64,000 bases of DNA, taken from the NCBI RefSeq assembly GCF_025195085.2, contig NZ_JANAVY020000003.1, positions 310,001 through 374,000 on the forward strand, in the 5' to 3' direction. The stretch is from Vibrio intestinalis. GTDB taxonomy: Bacteria > Pseudomonadota > Gammaproteobacteria > Enterobacterales > Vibrionaceae. This document shows, one piece after another, positions 54,494 through 63,742 of the stretch. The first letter of the stretch is position 1, and every line of letters begins with the position of its first letter. The position numbers were made by a program, and so were the translations under genes. A model generated the notes under the pieces. It searched no databases, was not told the DNA's origin, and saw nothing but the letters and a program-made list of their open reading frames with translations.

Positions 54494-55861
54494 ATGAATA
54501 AAAACGACTATACACCCAGCGAGAACGTGAATATCACCGAGCTCGCTCTAAATATTATTACTCGCCAAGAGCACAATATTTCGCGCAAACAGATCAGTGA
54601 CAATGCACTGAAGGTGCTATACCGACTTCATGGTGCTGGTTTTGATGCGTACCTTGTTGGCGGTGGCGTGCGTGACCTATTGCTTGGTCAAGCGCCAAAA
54701 GACTTTGATATTGCCACCAATGCAACACCAGAGCAGATTCGCCAGCTATTTAAAAACTGCCGCCTAATTGGCCGCCGTTTCCGTTTGGCACACATCATGT
54801 TTGGCCGCGATATTATTGAAGTCGCGACTTTCCGTGGTCACCATCAAGAACCAAGTAAAAATGTCTCTCAGCAGTCAAAAGAAGGCATGCTACTGCGCGA
54901 CAACGTGTATGGCACTGTCGACGAAGATGCTGAGCGCCGCGACTTCACCATCAATGCGATGTATTACAACATCGGCGACTACTCGATTCACGATTACGCC
55001 GGTGGTATGGAAGATCTTGAAGATAAATTAGTTCGTCTGCTTGGTGATCCTGAAACGCGCTACCGTGAAGACCCTGTTCGCATGCTGCGCGCAGTGCGCT
55101 TTGCCGTGAAGCTTGATTTTGATATCGAAGAAGACACCGCAGCGCCAATCGAAGAGCTTGCCCATTTATTGCAAGATATTCCTGCTGCGCGCCTGTATGA
55201 AGAATCACTGAAAATGCTGCAATCAGGTCATGGCCTAGAAACCTACCACCTGATGCGTGAGTACAATCTGTTCCAACAGATGTTCCCTGCTGTGGCCGAG
55301 TTCTTTACCGAAGAATACGATTCAAAGACTGAGCAGATGCTAGATTTGGTGCTTGATTCAACCGATCTACGAGTAGAAGAAGGTAAACGCATCAATCCTG
55401 CGTTTATGTTCGCTGCGATGTTGTGGTACCCGCTACTTGCGAAAGCTGAGCAGCTAATGGAGACCCGCAACCTTTGCCACTACGACGCAGTTATGGAAGC
55501 AAGTAACTACATCTTGGACGACCAAGTACGTAGTATCGCGATTCCTCGTCGTCACACGGCAACAATCCGTGAAATCTGGCAACTGCAACTCCGCTTACCT
55601 CGTCGTAACGGCAAACGCGCGTTCCGCTTAATGGAGCTAAACAAGTTCCGAGCGGGCTACGACTTCCTAGAGATGCGTGGCGAAATCGAAGGTGGTGACA
55701 CTGAGCAACTCGCGAAGTGGTGGAACACATTCCAAAACGCAGGGCGTAATATGCGCCAAGCGATGGTTGCAGATATGGATGGCGGAAACCAAAAACCAAG
55801 TAACTACCGTCGTCGTAAAAACAAGCGCAGCAGCAATAAGAAAAGCCGAGCTGAATCATGA
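54494..55861 (+). CDS. pcnB: Poly(A) polymerase I
   Basis: This 455-residue enzyme adds 3' poly(A) tails that mark RNAs for decay. The nucleotidyltransferase core has LVGGGVRDLLLGQAPKDFDIATNA (about 54-77), with the catalytic DFD. EDAERRDFTINAMYYN is at about 139-154, and the neck domain contains REDPVRMLRAVRF. The C-terminus is rich in Arg and Lys (NYRRRKNKRSSNKKSR), typical of PAP I rather than CCA-adding enzymes. The following folK start overlaps its stop by 4 bases. Confidence 0.95.
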   Translation: MNKNDYTPSENVNITELALNIITRQEHNISRKQISDNALKVLYRLHGAGFDAYLVGGGVRDLLLGQAPKDFDIATNATPEQIRQLFKNCRLIGRRFRLAHIMFGRDIIEVATFRGHHQEPSKNVSQQSKEGMLLRDNVYGTVDEDAERRDFTINAMYYNIGDYSIHDYAGGMEDLEDKLVRLLGDPETRYREDPVRMLRAVRFAVKLDFDIEEDTAAPIEELAHLLQDIPAARLYEESLKMLQSGHGLETYHLMREYNLFQQMFPAVAEFFTEEYDSKTEQMLDLVLDSTDLRVEEGKRINPAFMFAAMLWYPLLAKAEQLMETRNLCHYDAVMEASNYILDDQVRSIAIPRRHTATIREIWQLQLRLPRRNGKRAFRLMELNKFRAGYDFLEMRGEIEGGDTEQLAKWWNTFQNAGRNMRQAMVADMDGGNQKPSNYRRRKNKRSSNKKSRAES

Positions 55862-56343
55862 TTACCGCCTATATTGCGATAGGCAGTAATCTTGCCGATC
55901 CTGTTAGTCAGGCAAATGATGCAATTGAAGCACTAAAAACCTTACCTCGTAGTGAGTTTTTAGCTGCATCACAGCTCTACAGCAGCACGCCGATGGGGCC
56001 ACAAAATCAGCCGGACTACATCAATGCAGTTGCGGCAATAAAAACCGAATTAACGCCACTTGAACTTCTCGATTGCACACAAGCGATTGAGCTAGAGCAA
56101 GGTCGTGTCCGTAAAGATGAACGCTGGGGCCCAAGAACCTTAGATCTCGATATCATTCTTTACGGCAATGAGGTGATGGATTCCGAGCGGTTGACCATTC
56201 CACACTATGGAATGAGAGAGAGAGAGTTTGTTCTCTACCCGCTTGCTGAAATCGCACCTAATTTACAACTCCCTGACGGGACTGAGCTGCAACAACTACT
56301 TACACAAGTAGATCGTAATGGGCTCCGTATTTGGCTATCTTAG
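55858..56343 (+). CDS. folK: 2-amino-4-hydroxy-6-hydroxymethyldihydropteridine pyrophosphokinase
   Basis: This 161-residue folate-pathway enzyme transfers pyrophosphate from ATP to the pterin. The hallmark block RWGPRTLDLDIILYG (about 89-103) contains the two Mg-binding aspartates. The N-terminal IAIGSNLADP is also typical. Translation is coupled to pcnB through an ATGA overlap, and panB follows 23 bases later. The neighbouring genes therefore link folate and pantothenate synthesis; PanB itself uses a folate one-carbon donor. Confidence 0.96.
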   Translation: MITAYIAIGSNLADPVSQANDAIEALKTLPRSEFLAASQLYSSTPMGPQNQPDYINAVAAIKTELTPLELLDCTQAIELEQGRVRKDERWGPRTLDLDIILYGNEVMDSERLTIPHYGMREREFVLYPLAEIAPNLQLPDGTELQQLLTQVDRNGLRIWLS

Positions 56344-56366
56344 CCAGCTCCTAGTAAGGAAATTCA

Positions 56367-57161
56367 ATGAAAAAAATTTCAATCAACGACCTGATGAAGT
56401 GGAAACAAGAAGGTCGTAAATTCGCTACTTCTACTGCATACGATGCAAGTTTTGCCCAACTATTCGAAGATCAAGGTATGCCTGTACTTCTTGTGGGTGA
56501 TTCGCTAGGTATGGTTTTACAGGGTGAAACCAGCACTTTACCTGTAACAGTAGATGATATTGCTTACCACACGCGCTGTGTACGCGCTGGTAGCCCGAAT
56601 TGCTTACTTATGGCTGATATGCCATTCATGAGCTACGCAACGCCTGAGCAAGCGTGTGAGAGCGCAGGCAAGCTAATGCAAGCTGGCGCTAACATGGTAA
56701 AAATTGAAGGCGGTGATTGGCTTGTAGATACGGTAAAAATGCTGACTGAACGTGCGGTACCAGTATGTGCACACCTTGGCTTGACGCCACAATCAGTCAA
56801 CATCTTTGGCGGCTTTAAAGTTCAAGGCCGAGATCAAGAGAAAGCAGACCGTATGGTTCGTGATGCACTAGCATTACAAGAAGCGGGCGCACAAATCGTA
56901 TTACTTGAATGTGTACCAGCAGAGCTTGCAGCTCGTATTACTGAAGTTCTAGATGTACCTGTTATCGGAATTGGGACAGGTAATGTAACGGACGGCCAAA
57001 TTTTGGTGATGCACGACATGTTCGGAATTTCGGCGAACTACATGCCAAAATTCTCGAAAAACTTCCTTGCTGAAACCGGCGACATGCGTAAAGCTGTAGC
57101 AAAATATATTCAAGACGTGGAAAGCGGTGCCTTCCCTGATGAAGCGCACACCATTGCTTAG
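56367..57161 (+). CDS. panB: 3-methyl-2-oxobutanoate hydroxymethyltransferase
   Basis: The first committed enzyme of pantothenate synthesis, using methylene-tetrahydrofolate to make ketopantoate. The 264 residues fit the decameric PanB family exactly. The start is [19 protein letters not shown]. Metal and substrate motifs are [13 protein letters not shown] (about 39-51), VKIEGG (about 112-117) and [17 protein letters not shown] lies upstream of the ATG. It forms an operon with panC, which begins 12 bases after its stop. Confidence 0.97.
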   Translation: MKKISINDLMKWKQEGRKFATSTAYDASFAQLFEDQGMPVLLVGDSLGMVLQGETSTLPVTVDDIAYHTRCVRAGSPNCLLMADMPFMSYATPEQACESAGKLMQAGANMVKIEGGDWLVDTVKMLTERAVPVCAHLGLTPQSVNIFGGFKVQGRDQEKADRMVRDALALQEAGAQIVLLECVPAELAARITEVLDVPVIGIGTGNVTDGQILVMHDMFGISANYMPKFSKNFLAETGDMRKAVAKYIQDVESGAFPDEAHTIA

Positions 57162-57172
57162 AGGATATCATC

Positions 57173-58081
57173 ATGCAAACTTTTGCTGACATTTCGGCTC
57201 TGCGCGAGCAGATCAAACAGTATAAGCGTGACGATCGCAAAATCGCTTTTGTCCCAACCATGGGTAACCTGCACGAAGGTCACTTAACGCTAGTACGTAA
57301 AGCGCGCGAACACGCAGACGTGGTCGTAGTAAGTATTTTCGTTAACCCGATGCAGTTTGACCGTGCTGACGATCTAAACAACTACCCTCGTACATTAGAA
57401 GACGACTTAAGCAAGCTAAATGGCGAAGGTGTCGAGTTAGTCTTCACACCGACACCTGAAACTATCTACCCAGAAGGTTTAGATAAGCAAACTGCTGTTG
57501 ATGTACCGGGTCTATCGACGATGCTTGAGGGCGCTTCACGCCCAGGTCACTTCCGTGGTGTATCGACCATAGTGACCAAGCTGTTTAACATCGTACAACC
57601 TGACTTCGCTTGCTTTGGCGAGAAAGACTTCCAGCAACTGGCGATCATTCGCAAGATGGTGGAAGACTTGGCAATGGACATCGAAATCATTGGCGTACCA
57701 ACCGTACGTGAAATGGATGGCCTAGCAATGAGCTCTCGTAATGGTCTACTGACGTTAGATGAACGCCAACGCGCTCCCGTTTTAGCTCGCACTATGCGTT
57801 GGATCAGCAGTGCTGTTCGTGGTGGCCGTGATGATTACGCATCTGTTATTGAAGATGCGAGCGATCAATTACGCGCAGCAGGTCTACAGCCAGATGAAAT
57901 CTTCATTCGTGATGCGCGCACATTGCAAACCATCACAGCAGAAACGACTCAAGCGGTTATCTTGATGTCAGCTTTCTTAGGTAAAGCGCGTCTTATCGAT
58001 AATCAAACGCTTGATATGGTGACAGAAACGAAAGAAGAACCAACAGAAGCGACTGAAACCGCAGCGGAAGACTCAGAATAA
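57173..58081 (+). CDS. panC: Pantothenate synthetase (pantoate--beta-alanine ligase)
   Basis: This ATP-dependent ligase joins pantoate and beta-alanine. The nucleotide-binding motif is [15 protein letters not shown] (about 28-42), and [17 protein letters not shown] and the KMSKS-like AMSSRN are all conserved. At 302 residues it is about 19 longer than E. coli PanC (283). The excess is an acidic C-terminal tail rich in Glu and Thr ([19 protein letters not shown]), which is probably disordered and not needed for catalysis. It ends the gene cluster at a bidirectional terminator. Confidence 0.96.
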   Translation: MQTFADISALREQIKQYKRDDRKIAFVPTMGNLHEGHLTLVRKAREHADVVVVSIFVNPMQFDRADDLNNYPRTLEDDLSKLNGEGVELVFTPTPETIYPEGLDKQTAVDVPGLSTMLEGASRPGHFRGVSTIVTKLFNIVQPDFACFGEKDFQQLAIIRKMVEDLAMDIEIIGVPTVREMDGLAMSSRNGLLTLDERQRAPVLARTMRWISSAVRGGRDDYASVIEDASDQLRAAGLQPDEIFIRDARTLQTITAETTQAVILMSAFLGKARLIDNQTLDMVTETKEEPTEATETAAEDSE

Positions 58082-58105
58082 TCACAACGTTTCTTCATAG
58101 ACACT

Positions 58106-58135
58106 AAAAAGGGTTGGCATTGGCCAACCCTTTTT
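58106..58135. terminator. Bidirectional terminator between panC and the lipid A acyltransferase gene
   Basis: Five A, GGGTTGGC, a four-base loop, GCCAACCC and five T form a symmetrical terminator used by two convergent genes. Confidence 0.9.
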
Positions 58136-58157
58136 GTTTGTCTGTGATTCTCAAATA

Positions 58158-59090
58158 CTATTTGTATAAGCTCGGCGCATGTTCATCCGGCTGATTTTTA
58201 AAGCGGCGGTGTAGCCACATCCAAGCCGAGATATCGCGGCGAATCATACGTTCAAGCTCACCATTGATCACTCTCGCTGCTTGCTCAGGGTTGCGGCGCT
58301 CTATTTGACCACTGATGTCATCGCCAACATAAAGCGTGTATTGGTTATCTTTGCGTACACTCACACCAGAGATAACTGCACACTTAGACGCATCAATCAG
58401 CATGCTACTACCTGTAGTAGTACACGCTTCTTCAACTCCAAAAAATGGTACATAAACCGCTGAACGACGACCGTAATCGTGATCAGGTAGATACCATAAG
58501 CGATGGCCTTGCCTTAGCAATTTAAGCATGGCTTTTACATCTTTACGATCCACCATCTTATGGCCGCTGCGTGTTCTACCACGATGCTGAATAAACTCGT
58601 AAGCAGGGTTGGTGTGCGCACGATACACGCCGTAGCCTTTCGTAAATTGACTAAAGAACATTGCCGTAAGTTCAAGATTTAAGTGGTGGCTACATACAAC
58701 CAGTACGCCACGGTTGCTCTCAACCTGCTCTAGCAATGCTTCTTTATTGACGATATTGCTCAGCGCTTTCAGACGCCATTTTGGCCAAAACCAAGCCATG
58801 CCGGTTTCTAACAATGCCATACCGGTATTGGTCATGTTCTTTTCAAAAATGTCATCACGCTCTTGTTGTGACATTTCAGGAAAACTGAGCTCAAGGTTAC
58901 GCTTGGCAATTTTGCAACGCTTCTTACCCACTACTTTAACTAGGCGACCTAACAGCGCACCAAGCAGTTGAATAAGACGAAATGGCAGTATGTTAACGAT
59001 CAGTGCTAACAAGCCGAAACCCAGCCAAACCGGCCAATATTTAGGAGTTATTAGTGACCAAGTGAACTTTGGTCGAGGGACTGTGTTCAT
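58158..59090 (-). CDS. Lipid A biosynthesis acyltransferase (LpxL/LpxM/LpxP family)
   Basis: This membrane-anchored enzyme adds a secondary acyl chain to lipid A from acyl-ACP. With the start at 59090 it has 310 residues (E. coli LpxL 306) and begins MNTVPRPKFTWSLITPKYW, matching the family. One N-terminal membrane segment lies at about 22-45. The catalytic HX4E is H135 to E140, and YLPDHDYGRRSAVYVPFFGV (about 212-231) and WLHRRFK near the end are conserved. The frame extends upstream to TTG at 59144, but that stretch lies inside a 90-base hairpin and is not conserved. It most resembles LpxL/LpxP, but position on lipid A and chain preference cannot be read from sequence. Confidence 0.88.
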   Translation of the reverse strand: MNTVPRPKFTWSLITPKYWPVWLGFGLLALIVNILPFRLIQLLGALLGRLVKVVGKKRCKIAKRNLELSFPEMSQQERDDIFEKNMTNTGMALLETGMAWFWPKWRLKALSNIVNKEALLEQVESNRGVLVVCSHHLNLELTAMFFSQFTKGYGVYRAHTNPAYEFIQHRGRTRSGHKMVDRKDVKAMLKLLRQGHRLWYLPDHDYGRRSAVYVPFFGVEEACTTTGSSMLIDASKCAVISGVSVRKDNQYTLYVGDDISGQIERRNPEQAARVINGELERMIRRDISAWMWLHRRFKNQPDEHAPSLYK

Positions 59091-59097
59091 AAAAATA

Positions 59098-59187
59098 TCT
59101 CGTAAAATGACGCTTTGAGCCTTCATATTGGAAATGTCGGCCAACAGGGCAGAAATTCCAATATGAAGGCTAGGTCAGTTTACGAGA
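59098..59187 (-). promoter_or_regulatory. Large imperfect hairpin just upstream of the lipid A acyltransferase start
   Basis: The outer stem is TCTCGTAAA (59098-59106) with TTTACGAGA (59179-59187), then TGAC (59108-59111) with GTCA (59174-59177). The inner stem is a perfect 16-mer, AGCCTTCATATTGGAA (59118-59133) with its reverse complement at 59156-59171, around a 22-base loop. On the minus-strand message the 3' arm holds ACGAGA, the best ribosome-site candidate for the ATG at 59090, and is followed by TATTTTT. It could mask translation, terminate yadGH read-through, or be a small mobile or repeat remnant. Confidence 0.8.
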
Positions 59188-59238
59188 CATTGAAGCAATA
59201 ATCTTTAAAAGATTACAAATATATGGCGTATATGGCTG

Positions 59239-60009
59239 TTATGACCTTAAACCAATACCTTTTGTCACTAAGTAATGAGCAATTGCGTATAAAACCACGA
59301 CAAATACGCTCAACACGCTGAATGCAGTGACAATACCAACATCCGAAACACCCAAGAAGCCGTAGCGGAACGCGTTGACCATATACACGATTGGGTTGAT
59401 CTTAGAAACGCCCTGCCAAAACTCAGGTAACAAGCTAATGGAATAAAACACACCGCCTAAATAGGTCAATGGGGTTAAGACAAAGGTTGGGATAATCGAA
59501 ATATCATCAAACGTCTTGGCATACACAGCGTTAATTAGGCCGCCTAAGGCAAACACAACTGAGGTCATAAACACGGTCGCAATGATCACTCCCCAATGCT
59601 CAACCTGCAGATCAACAAATAGCAGCGACACGAAGGTAACAATCGTACCCACTAACAAACCGCGCACTACCCCGCCCATCACAAAGCCCGCGATGATCAC
59701 ATAGTTTGGTACAGGCGCGACCAATAGCTCTTCGATATTGCGCTGAAACTTAGCACTAAAGAACGACGAAGCCACATTCGAGTAGGAGTTCGTGATCACA
59801 GACATCATGATCAAGCCCGGCACGATGTATTCCATGTAGCTAAAACCGCCCATCTCACCAATGCGTGAGCCGATCAAACTACCGAAAATGATGAAATACA
59901 GCGTCATAGTAATCGCTGGTGGTACTAAGGTTTGCACCCAAATACGCGTAAAACGGTTAACCTCTTTGGTCAATAAGCTACAAAAAGCTGTCCAGTACAG
60001 TTTATACAT
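59239..60009 (-). CDS. yadH: ABC-2 type transporter permease (YadH)
   Basis: This 256-residue inner-membrane permease has six membrane segments, and its first residues MYKLYWTAFCSLLTKEVNRF match E. coli YadH (256). The segment RIWVQTLVPPAITMTLYFIIFG is nearly identical, and FQRNIEELLVAPVP and DDISIIPTFVLTPLTYLGGVFY carry the ABC-2 signature. ATG at 60009 has GAGGTG upstream and overlaps the 3' end of yadG by being placed one base before its stop region, so the two are coupled. The substrate of YadGH is unknown. Confidence 0.92.
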   Translation of the reverse strand: MYKLYWTAFCSLLTKEVNRFTRIWVQTLVPPAITMTLYFIIFGSLIGSRIGEMGGFSYMEYIVPGLIMMSVITNSYSNVASSFFSAKFQRNIEELLVAPVPNYVIIAGFVMGGVVRGLLVGTIVTFVSLLFVDLQVEHWGVIIATVFMTSVVFALGGLINAVYAKTFDDISIIPTFVLTPLTYLGGVFYSISLLPEFWQGVSKINPIVYMVNAFRYGFLGVSDVGIVTAFSVLSVFVVVLYAIAHYLVTKGIGLRS

Positions 60010-60010
60010 C

Positions 60011-60934
60011 CTATTCACCTCGGCTCTGTTTCTGCACAATACTTACGAACAGCTCTTCTAATCGGTTCGCTTTATTTCGCATCGACATCACTTGAATGCC
60101 TTGCTCACTCAATTGACTAAACACATGGTTTAAACCTTGGGTTTTCTCTAACTCAATCTCTAGAGAACCATTGACCAAAGTTTGCGAAATCACCCCTTGC
60201 AGTTGCGGTACTTCCCCTTCACCAGCAAGATCTAAAATAAAGGTTTCTACATCCAATTTAGCCAGTAAATCTTTCATACTGGTGTTCTCAATCAACTCAC
60301 CACGGTTAATGATGCCGATGTTGCGACACAGCATTTCTGCTTCTTCCAGATAGTGAGTCGTTAAGATTATGGTAATGCCCTGCTGCTGATTAATCTCTTT
60401 TAAGAAATCCCACATAGAACGGCGCAGCTCAATATCTACCCCTGCAGTCGGCTCATCGAGAATCAGCAATTGCGGCTCGTGCATTAGTGCACGCGCGATC
60501 ATCAATCGGCGCTTCATACCGCCCGACAAGTTACGCGCACGTTCACTACGTTTTTCCCATAGATCGAGTTTAGTTAGATACTTTTGCGCACGTTCTTTCG
60601 CTAAAGGTTTAGATACGCCGTAGTAACCCGCCTGTTGCAGCACGATTTGTTCAACGGTTTCAAACTGGTTGAAGTTAAACTCTTGCGGCACTAAACCTAG
60701 GTTTTGCTTAGCAAGTTCAAGGTCGGTATCGATATCGAAACCGAAGACTTTTACCTTACCTGAGGTTTTGTTTACCAATGAGGAAATCACCCCAATGGTG
60801 GTCGACTTACCCGCACCATTTGGGCCAAGTAACGCATAGAAGTCACCTTTTTCTACGTTAAGGCTCACCCCTTTTAGCGCTTCAAAACCGCCTGCGTAGG
60901 TTTTTCTCAATTGCTCAATTTCTAATGCATACAT
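60011..60934 (-). CDS. yadG: ABC transporter ATP-binding protein (YadG)
   Basis: This 307-residue ATPase is the partner of YadH. Walker A is GPNGAGKST (37-45). The signature is LSGGMKRRLMIARAL, Walker B is LLILDEPTAGVD, and the H-loop is TTHYLEEAE. The gene precedes yadH with almost no gap, which indicates a two-gene exporter operon. It belongs to the DrrA/NodI-like export group, but the cargo is not known. Its promoter must lie in the 60935-61023 interval before the sulP terminator. Confidence 0.93.
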   Translation of the reverse strand: MYALEIEQLRKTYAGGFEALKGVSLNVEKGDFYALLGPNGAGKSTTIGVISSLVNKTSGKVKVFGFDIDTDLELAKQNLGLVPQEFNFNQFETVEQIVLQQAGYYGVSKPLAKERAQKYLTKLDLWEKRSERARNLSGGMKRRLMIARALMHEPQLLILDEPTAGVDIELRRSMWDFLKEINQQQGITIILTTHYLEEAEMLCRNIGIINRGELIENTSMKDLLAKLDVETFILDLAGEGEVPQLQGVISQTLVNGSLEIELEKTQGLNHVFSQLSEQGIQVMSMRNKANRLEELFVSIVQKQSRGE

Positions 60935-61023
60935 AGCTTATTTGCTTTTACCATTCGATATTAACATTGAGTTTATCGTCGAATAACGATGAATACAATT
61001 AGACCTTTCTAATAAATTAGAAA

Positions 61024-61056
61024 TAAAAAACGCCAATGGCAGAGTCATTGGCGTTT
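61024..61056 (-). terminator. Terminator of the SulP gene
   Basis: On the minus strand AAACGCCAATG pairs with CATTGGCGTTT around a seven-base loop, followed by a run of T (complement of 61025-61030). It lies 22 bases after the SulP stop. Confidence 0.88.
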
Positions 61057-61077
61057 AAGAAAGGTGATTATAGCAGT

Positions 61078-62751
61078 CTAAGCGGCGCTAATATTCTCGT
61101 GCTCATCCGTATCAACATGTTTAATTGCCGCGCGCAGCGCTTCATAACGGAACGAGAAGGTGTTCTCTACTGGCACAAGATCCAAGATATGGAACTTCTC
61201 TAGTTGCTGCCAAATAGTTTTATTCGGGCATAACAAGTAAACCGCACAGTTCGCGTCTAGCGCATCGTTAATCGCGTTTTCTAGCGCAAGGCCAACCGTA
61301 ACATCAATCATAGGCACATCGGTCAGATCGAGAATCATCGCCTCATAATCAGAAATACTACTGTGCTGACGGGAAATAGCTTTCGAGACACTGAAGATCA
61401 TTGGGCCCGACAAGTAGAAGAACAGCACTTTGCCGTTAGCTTTATCGAGCAAACCTCGTTCGCTGTCAGTTAGCGGCACATCATCTTCATCCGCATCACT
61501 GATGGCTTTTACTTGGCGCGCTTGCTCGCGGCTCAAACGTTCAATAATGATAATGTTGGAGATGAAAACACCTAGGCCAACTGCTGCAATCAAGTCGACA
61601 AATACGGTCAACAGCATTACGCCATACATGATAGCCATGCCCTGAACACTGACCTTATGCGCGCGCTGGATGAAACTCCAATCGAGAATGTTAAAGCCAA
61701 CATAGACAGCAATACCCGCTAATACCGCCATTGGAATCGGTTCAGTCAGGCCACCAGCAACAAGAACAACCAAGGCCAACATAAGCGCACGAATCACGCC
61801 AGAGAGCGGTGAACGCGCTCCAACTTGAATGTTGGTCACTGTCCCCATGGTTGCACCCGCGCCTGGCAGTGCACCAAATAAGCCAGACAGCATATTGGCT
61901 AAGCCTTGGCCGCGCAGCTCTTTATCAGAGTCATGCTCTTTACGTGTTAATGAGTCACCAATCACTGCGGTCAATAAGGTATCAATACAACCTAGCGTAC
62001 CCAATACCAAGGCATCAATAACCATGGTGGTCAGCATTTCAGGGTTGATATGCGGCATCACTAAAGACGGTAAGCCCGCCGGGATTTCACCGATACGACG
62101 AATAGCATCAGTATCAAAGAAGATAACCGAAAGTAATGTCACCGCCACCAAAGCCACAAGTTGGGCCGGTACATATTTACGGTATTTGTCAGGGAAGAAA
62201 AATAAAATGCCAAGAGTTAACAAGCCTAAAAACAGCTCGCTAAACTTCATGTTCGATAAGGTATCAGGCAGAGCTGACAAGGTACCCATCACACCACCAG
62301 ACGGGGCTGCATGGCCAAGCAAAGGTGATAGTTGCAGGATAATCAATATCACACCGATACCGGACATAAAGCCGGATATCACACTATAAGGCATCAAAGT
62401 GACGTATTTACCGAGCTTTAATGTACCCAGTAGTACCTGAAACGCCCCCGCCATCATGACCACTGTAAAGGTCATTGCCATACCCGTTTCTGGGTACTTT
62501 GCCATCATACTGGTTAACACAGCAGTCATGATTACGGTCATCGGGCCGGTTGGCTCCGATATCAAAGTCGACGAGCCACCAAACAAAGCGGCAAACAAGC
62601 CCACCATGATTGCGCCCCACAAGCCGGCTTCAGCGCCCGCACCTGAGGCCACACCAAAGGCTAATGCTAAAGGCAACGAAATAATCGCAGTGGTGACACC
62701 ACCAAATAAATCACCCTTAAAATTGATGTCTTTAAAACGATCTCCGAACAA
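61078..62751 (-). CDS. SulP family anion transporter with STAS domain, probable bicarbonate carrier
   Basis: This 557-residue inner-membrane SLC26/SulP transporter has about 12-14 helices up to residue 410 and a cytoplasmic STAS domain at about 440-545. The N-terminal AIISLPLALAFGVASGAGAEAGLWGA and SEPTGPMTVIMTAV are typical of the family. The start is TTG at 62751 with GGGAG seven bases upstream. It is divergent from a beta-carbonic anhydrase gene; this pairing suggests HCO3- or related carboxylic-acid transport rather than sulfate, an inference from context. Confidence 0.87.
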   Translation of the reverse strand: MFGDRFKDINFKGDLFGGVTTAIISLPLALAFGVASGAGAEAGLWGAIMVGLFAALFGGSSTLISEPTGPMTVIMTAVLTSMMAKYPETGMAMTFTVVMMAGAFQVLLGTLKLGKYVTLMPYSVISGFMSGIGVILIILQLSPLLGHAAPSGGVMGTLSALPDTLSNMKFSELFLGLLTLGILFFFPDKYRKYVPAQLVALVAVTLLSVIFFDTDAIRRIGEIPAGLPSLVMPHINPEMLTTMVIDALVLGTLGCIDTLLTAVIGDSLTRKEHDSDKELRGQGLANMLSGLFGALPGAGATMGTVTNIQVGARSPLSGVIRALMLALVVLVAGGLTEPIPMAVLAGIAVYVGFNILDWSFIQRAHKVSVQGMAIMYGVMLLTVFVDLIAAVGLGVFISNIIIIERLSREQARQVKAISDADEDDVPLTDSERGLLDKANGKVLFFYLSGPMIFSVSKAISRQHSSISDYEAMILDLTDVPMIDVTVGLALENAINDALDANCAVYLLCPNKTIWQQLEKFHILDLVPVENTFSFRYEALRAAIKHVDTDEHENISAA

Positions 62752-62995
62752 ACTATCGCTCCCTGTTCAATGCCGATAACTGGCATCACTGTAACAAATG
62801 TTATGAGTTACTTAGAAGTGTTAAGTTAGATAGATTTTCTAGGTCTTATCACTGCAATGATTAAATGAGGCTAAGTTTATGGTTTTTCTGGCTTGAAGAC
62901 GTCAGATGAGTATGGGTAAGCGTAATTTTAACGAGATTGGAATTGTAACATTGTGTATATTATCGCCTAGAAAAACTAGGGATATAGTGAACACA

Positions 62996-63664
62996 ATGCC
63001 AGAAATCAAACAACTATTTGATAATAACTCTAAATGGTCTGAAGAAATCAAATCGGAACGACCTGAATACTTCGCTAAATTAGCACAAGGACAAAAGCCT
63101 GATTTTCTTTGGATTGGCTGCTCTGATAGCCGCGTCCCAGCCGAACGACTCACTGGCCTTTTTTCTGGCGAACTGTTCGTTCACCGTAATGTCGCCAACC
63201 TGGTAATTCATACCGATCTTAACTGTTTATCTGTTGTGCAATACGCAGTAGATGTTCTCAAGGTTAAACACATCATCATTTGTGGTCACTATGGCTGTGG
63301 TGGTGTCAACGCTGCCATCGATAACCCAAAACTTGGGTTAATCAACAACTGGCTACTGCACATTCGCGATATTTACCTCAAGCACCGTAACTACTTAGAC
63401 CAAATGCCAGAGCAAGAAAAAGCGGACAAATTAAGTGAGCTTAACGTTGCTGAGCAAGTATATAACTTGGGTAATTCAACCATCATGCAAAACGCATGGG
63501 AACGCGATCAAGAAGTGGAAATTCATGGCGTGGTTTACGGCATTGATGATGGCCGCTTAGAGTATTTGGGTATTCGCTCTCACTCTCAAGAGACCGTGGA
63601 AGAGTGCTACCAAACCGCTCTCGAGAAGATTCTAAACCCAGATTACAAATTATTGTGTCGCTAA
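62996..63664 (+). CDS. can: Beta-class carbonic anhydrase
   Basis: This 222-residue zinc enzyme interconverts CO2 and bicarbonate (E. coli Can 220). The zinc ligands are C42, H98 and C101, and the dyad is D44-R46 (CSDSR, HYGCGG), all at the same numbers as in E. coli. The family start [14 protein letters not shown] supports ATG at 62996; a GTG nine bases earlier has AGGGA close by and would add three residues. The frame is open from 62906, but the extra residues are not conserved. It supplies bicarbonate for carboxylases at low CO2 and is divergent from the SulP transporter. Confidence 0.96.
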   Translation: MPEIKQLFDNNSKWSEEIKSERPEYFAKLAQGQKPDFLWIGCSDSRVPAERLTGLFSGELFVHRNVANLVIHTDLNCLSVVQYAVDVLKVKHIIICGHYGCGGVNAAIDNPKLGLINNWLLHIRDIYLKHRNYLDQMPEQEKADKLSELNVAEQVYNLGNSTIMQNAWERDQEVEIHGVVYGIDDGRLEYLGIRSHSQETVEECYQTALEKILNPDYKLLCR

Positions 63665-63692
63665 TAAGAATTTATCAGCGCACTTAAAAGTA

Positions 63693-63719
63693 AAAACCCA
63701 TCGTATGCGATGGGTTTTC
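63693..63719. terminator. Bidirectional terminator between can and hpt
   Basis: AAAACCCATCG and CGATGGGTTTT pair around TATG. A and T runs flank the stem on both sides, so it can stop both convergent genes. Confidence 0.88.
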
Positions 63720-63742
63720 TTTATCTTTTTTACTTGGCCGAA

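Noticed and set aside
59199..59216. AT-only hairpin TAATCTTT/AAAGATTA after yadH
   Set aside because: It has no GC pairs beyond one and no T run after it, so it is too weak to call a terminator.
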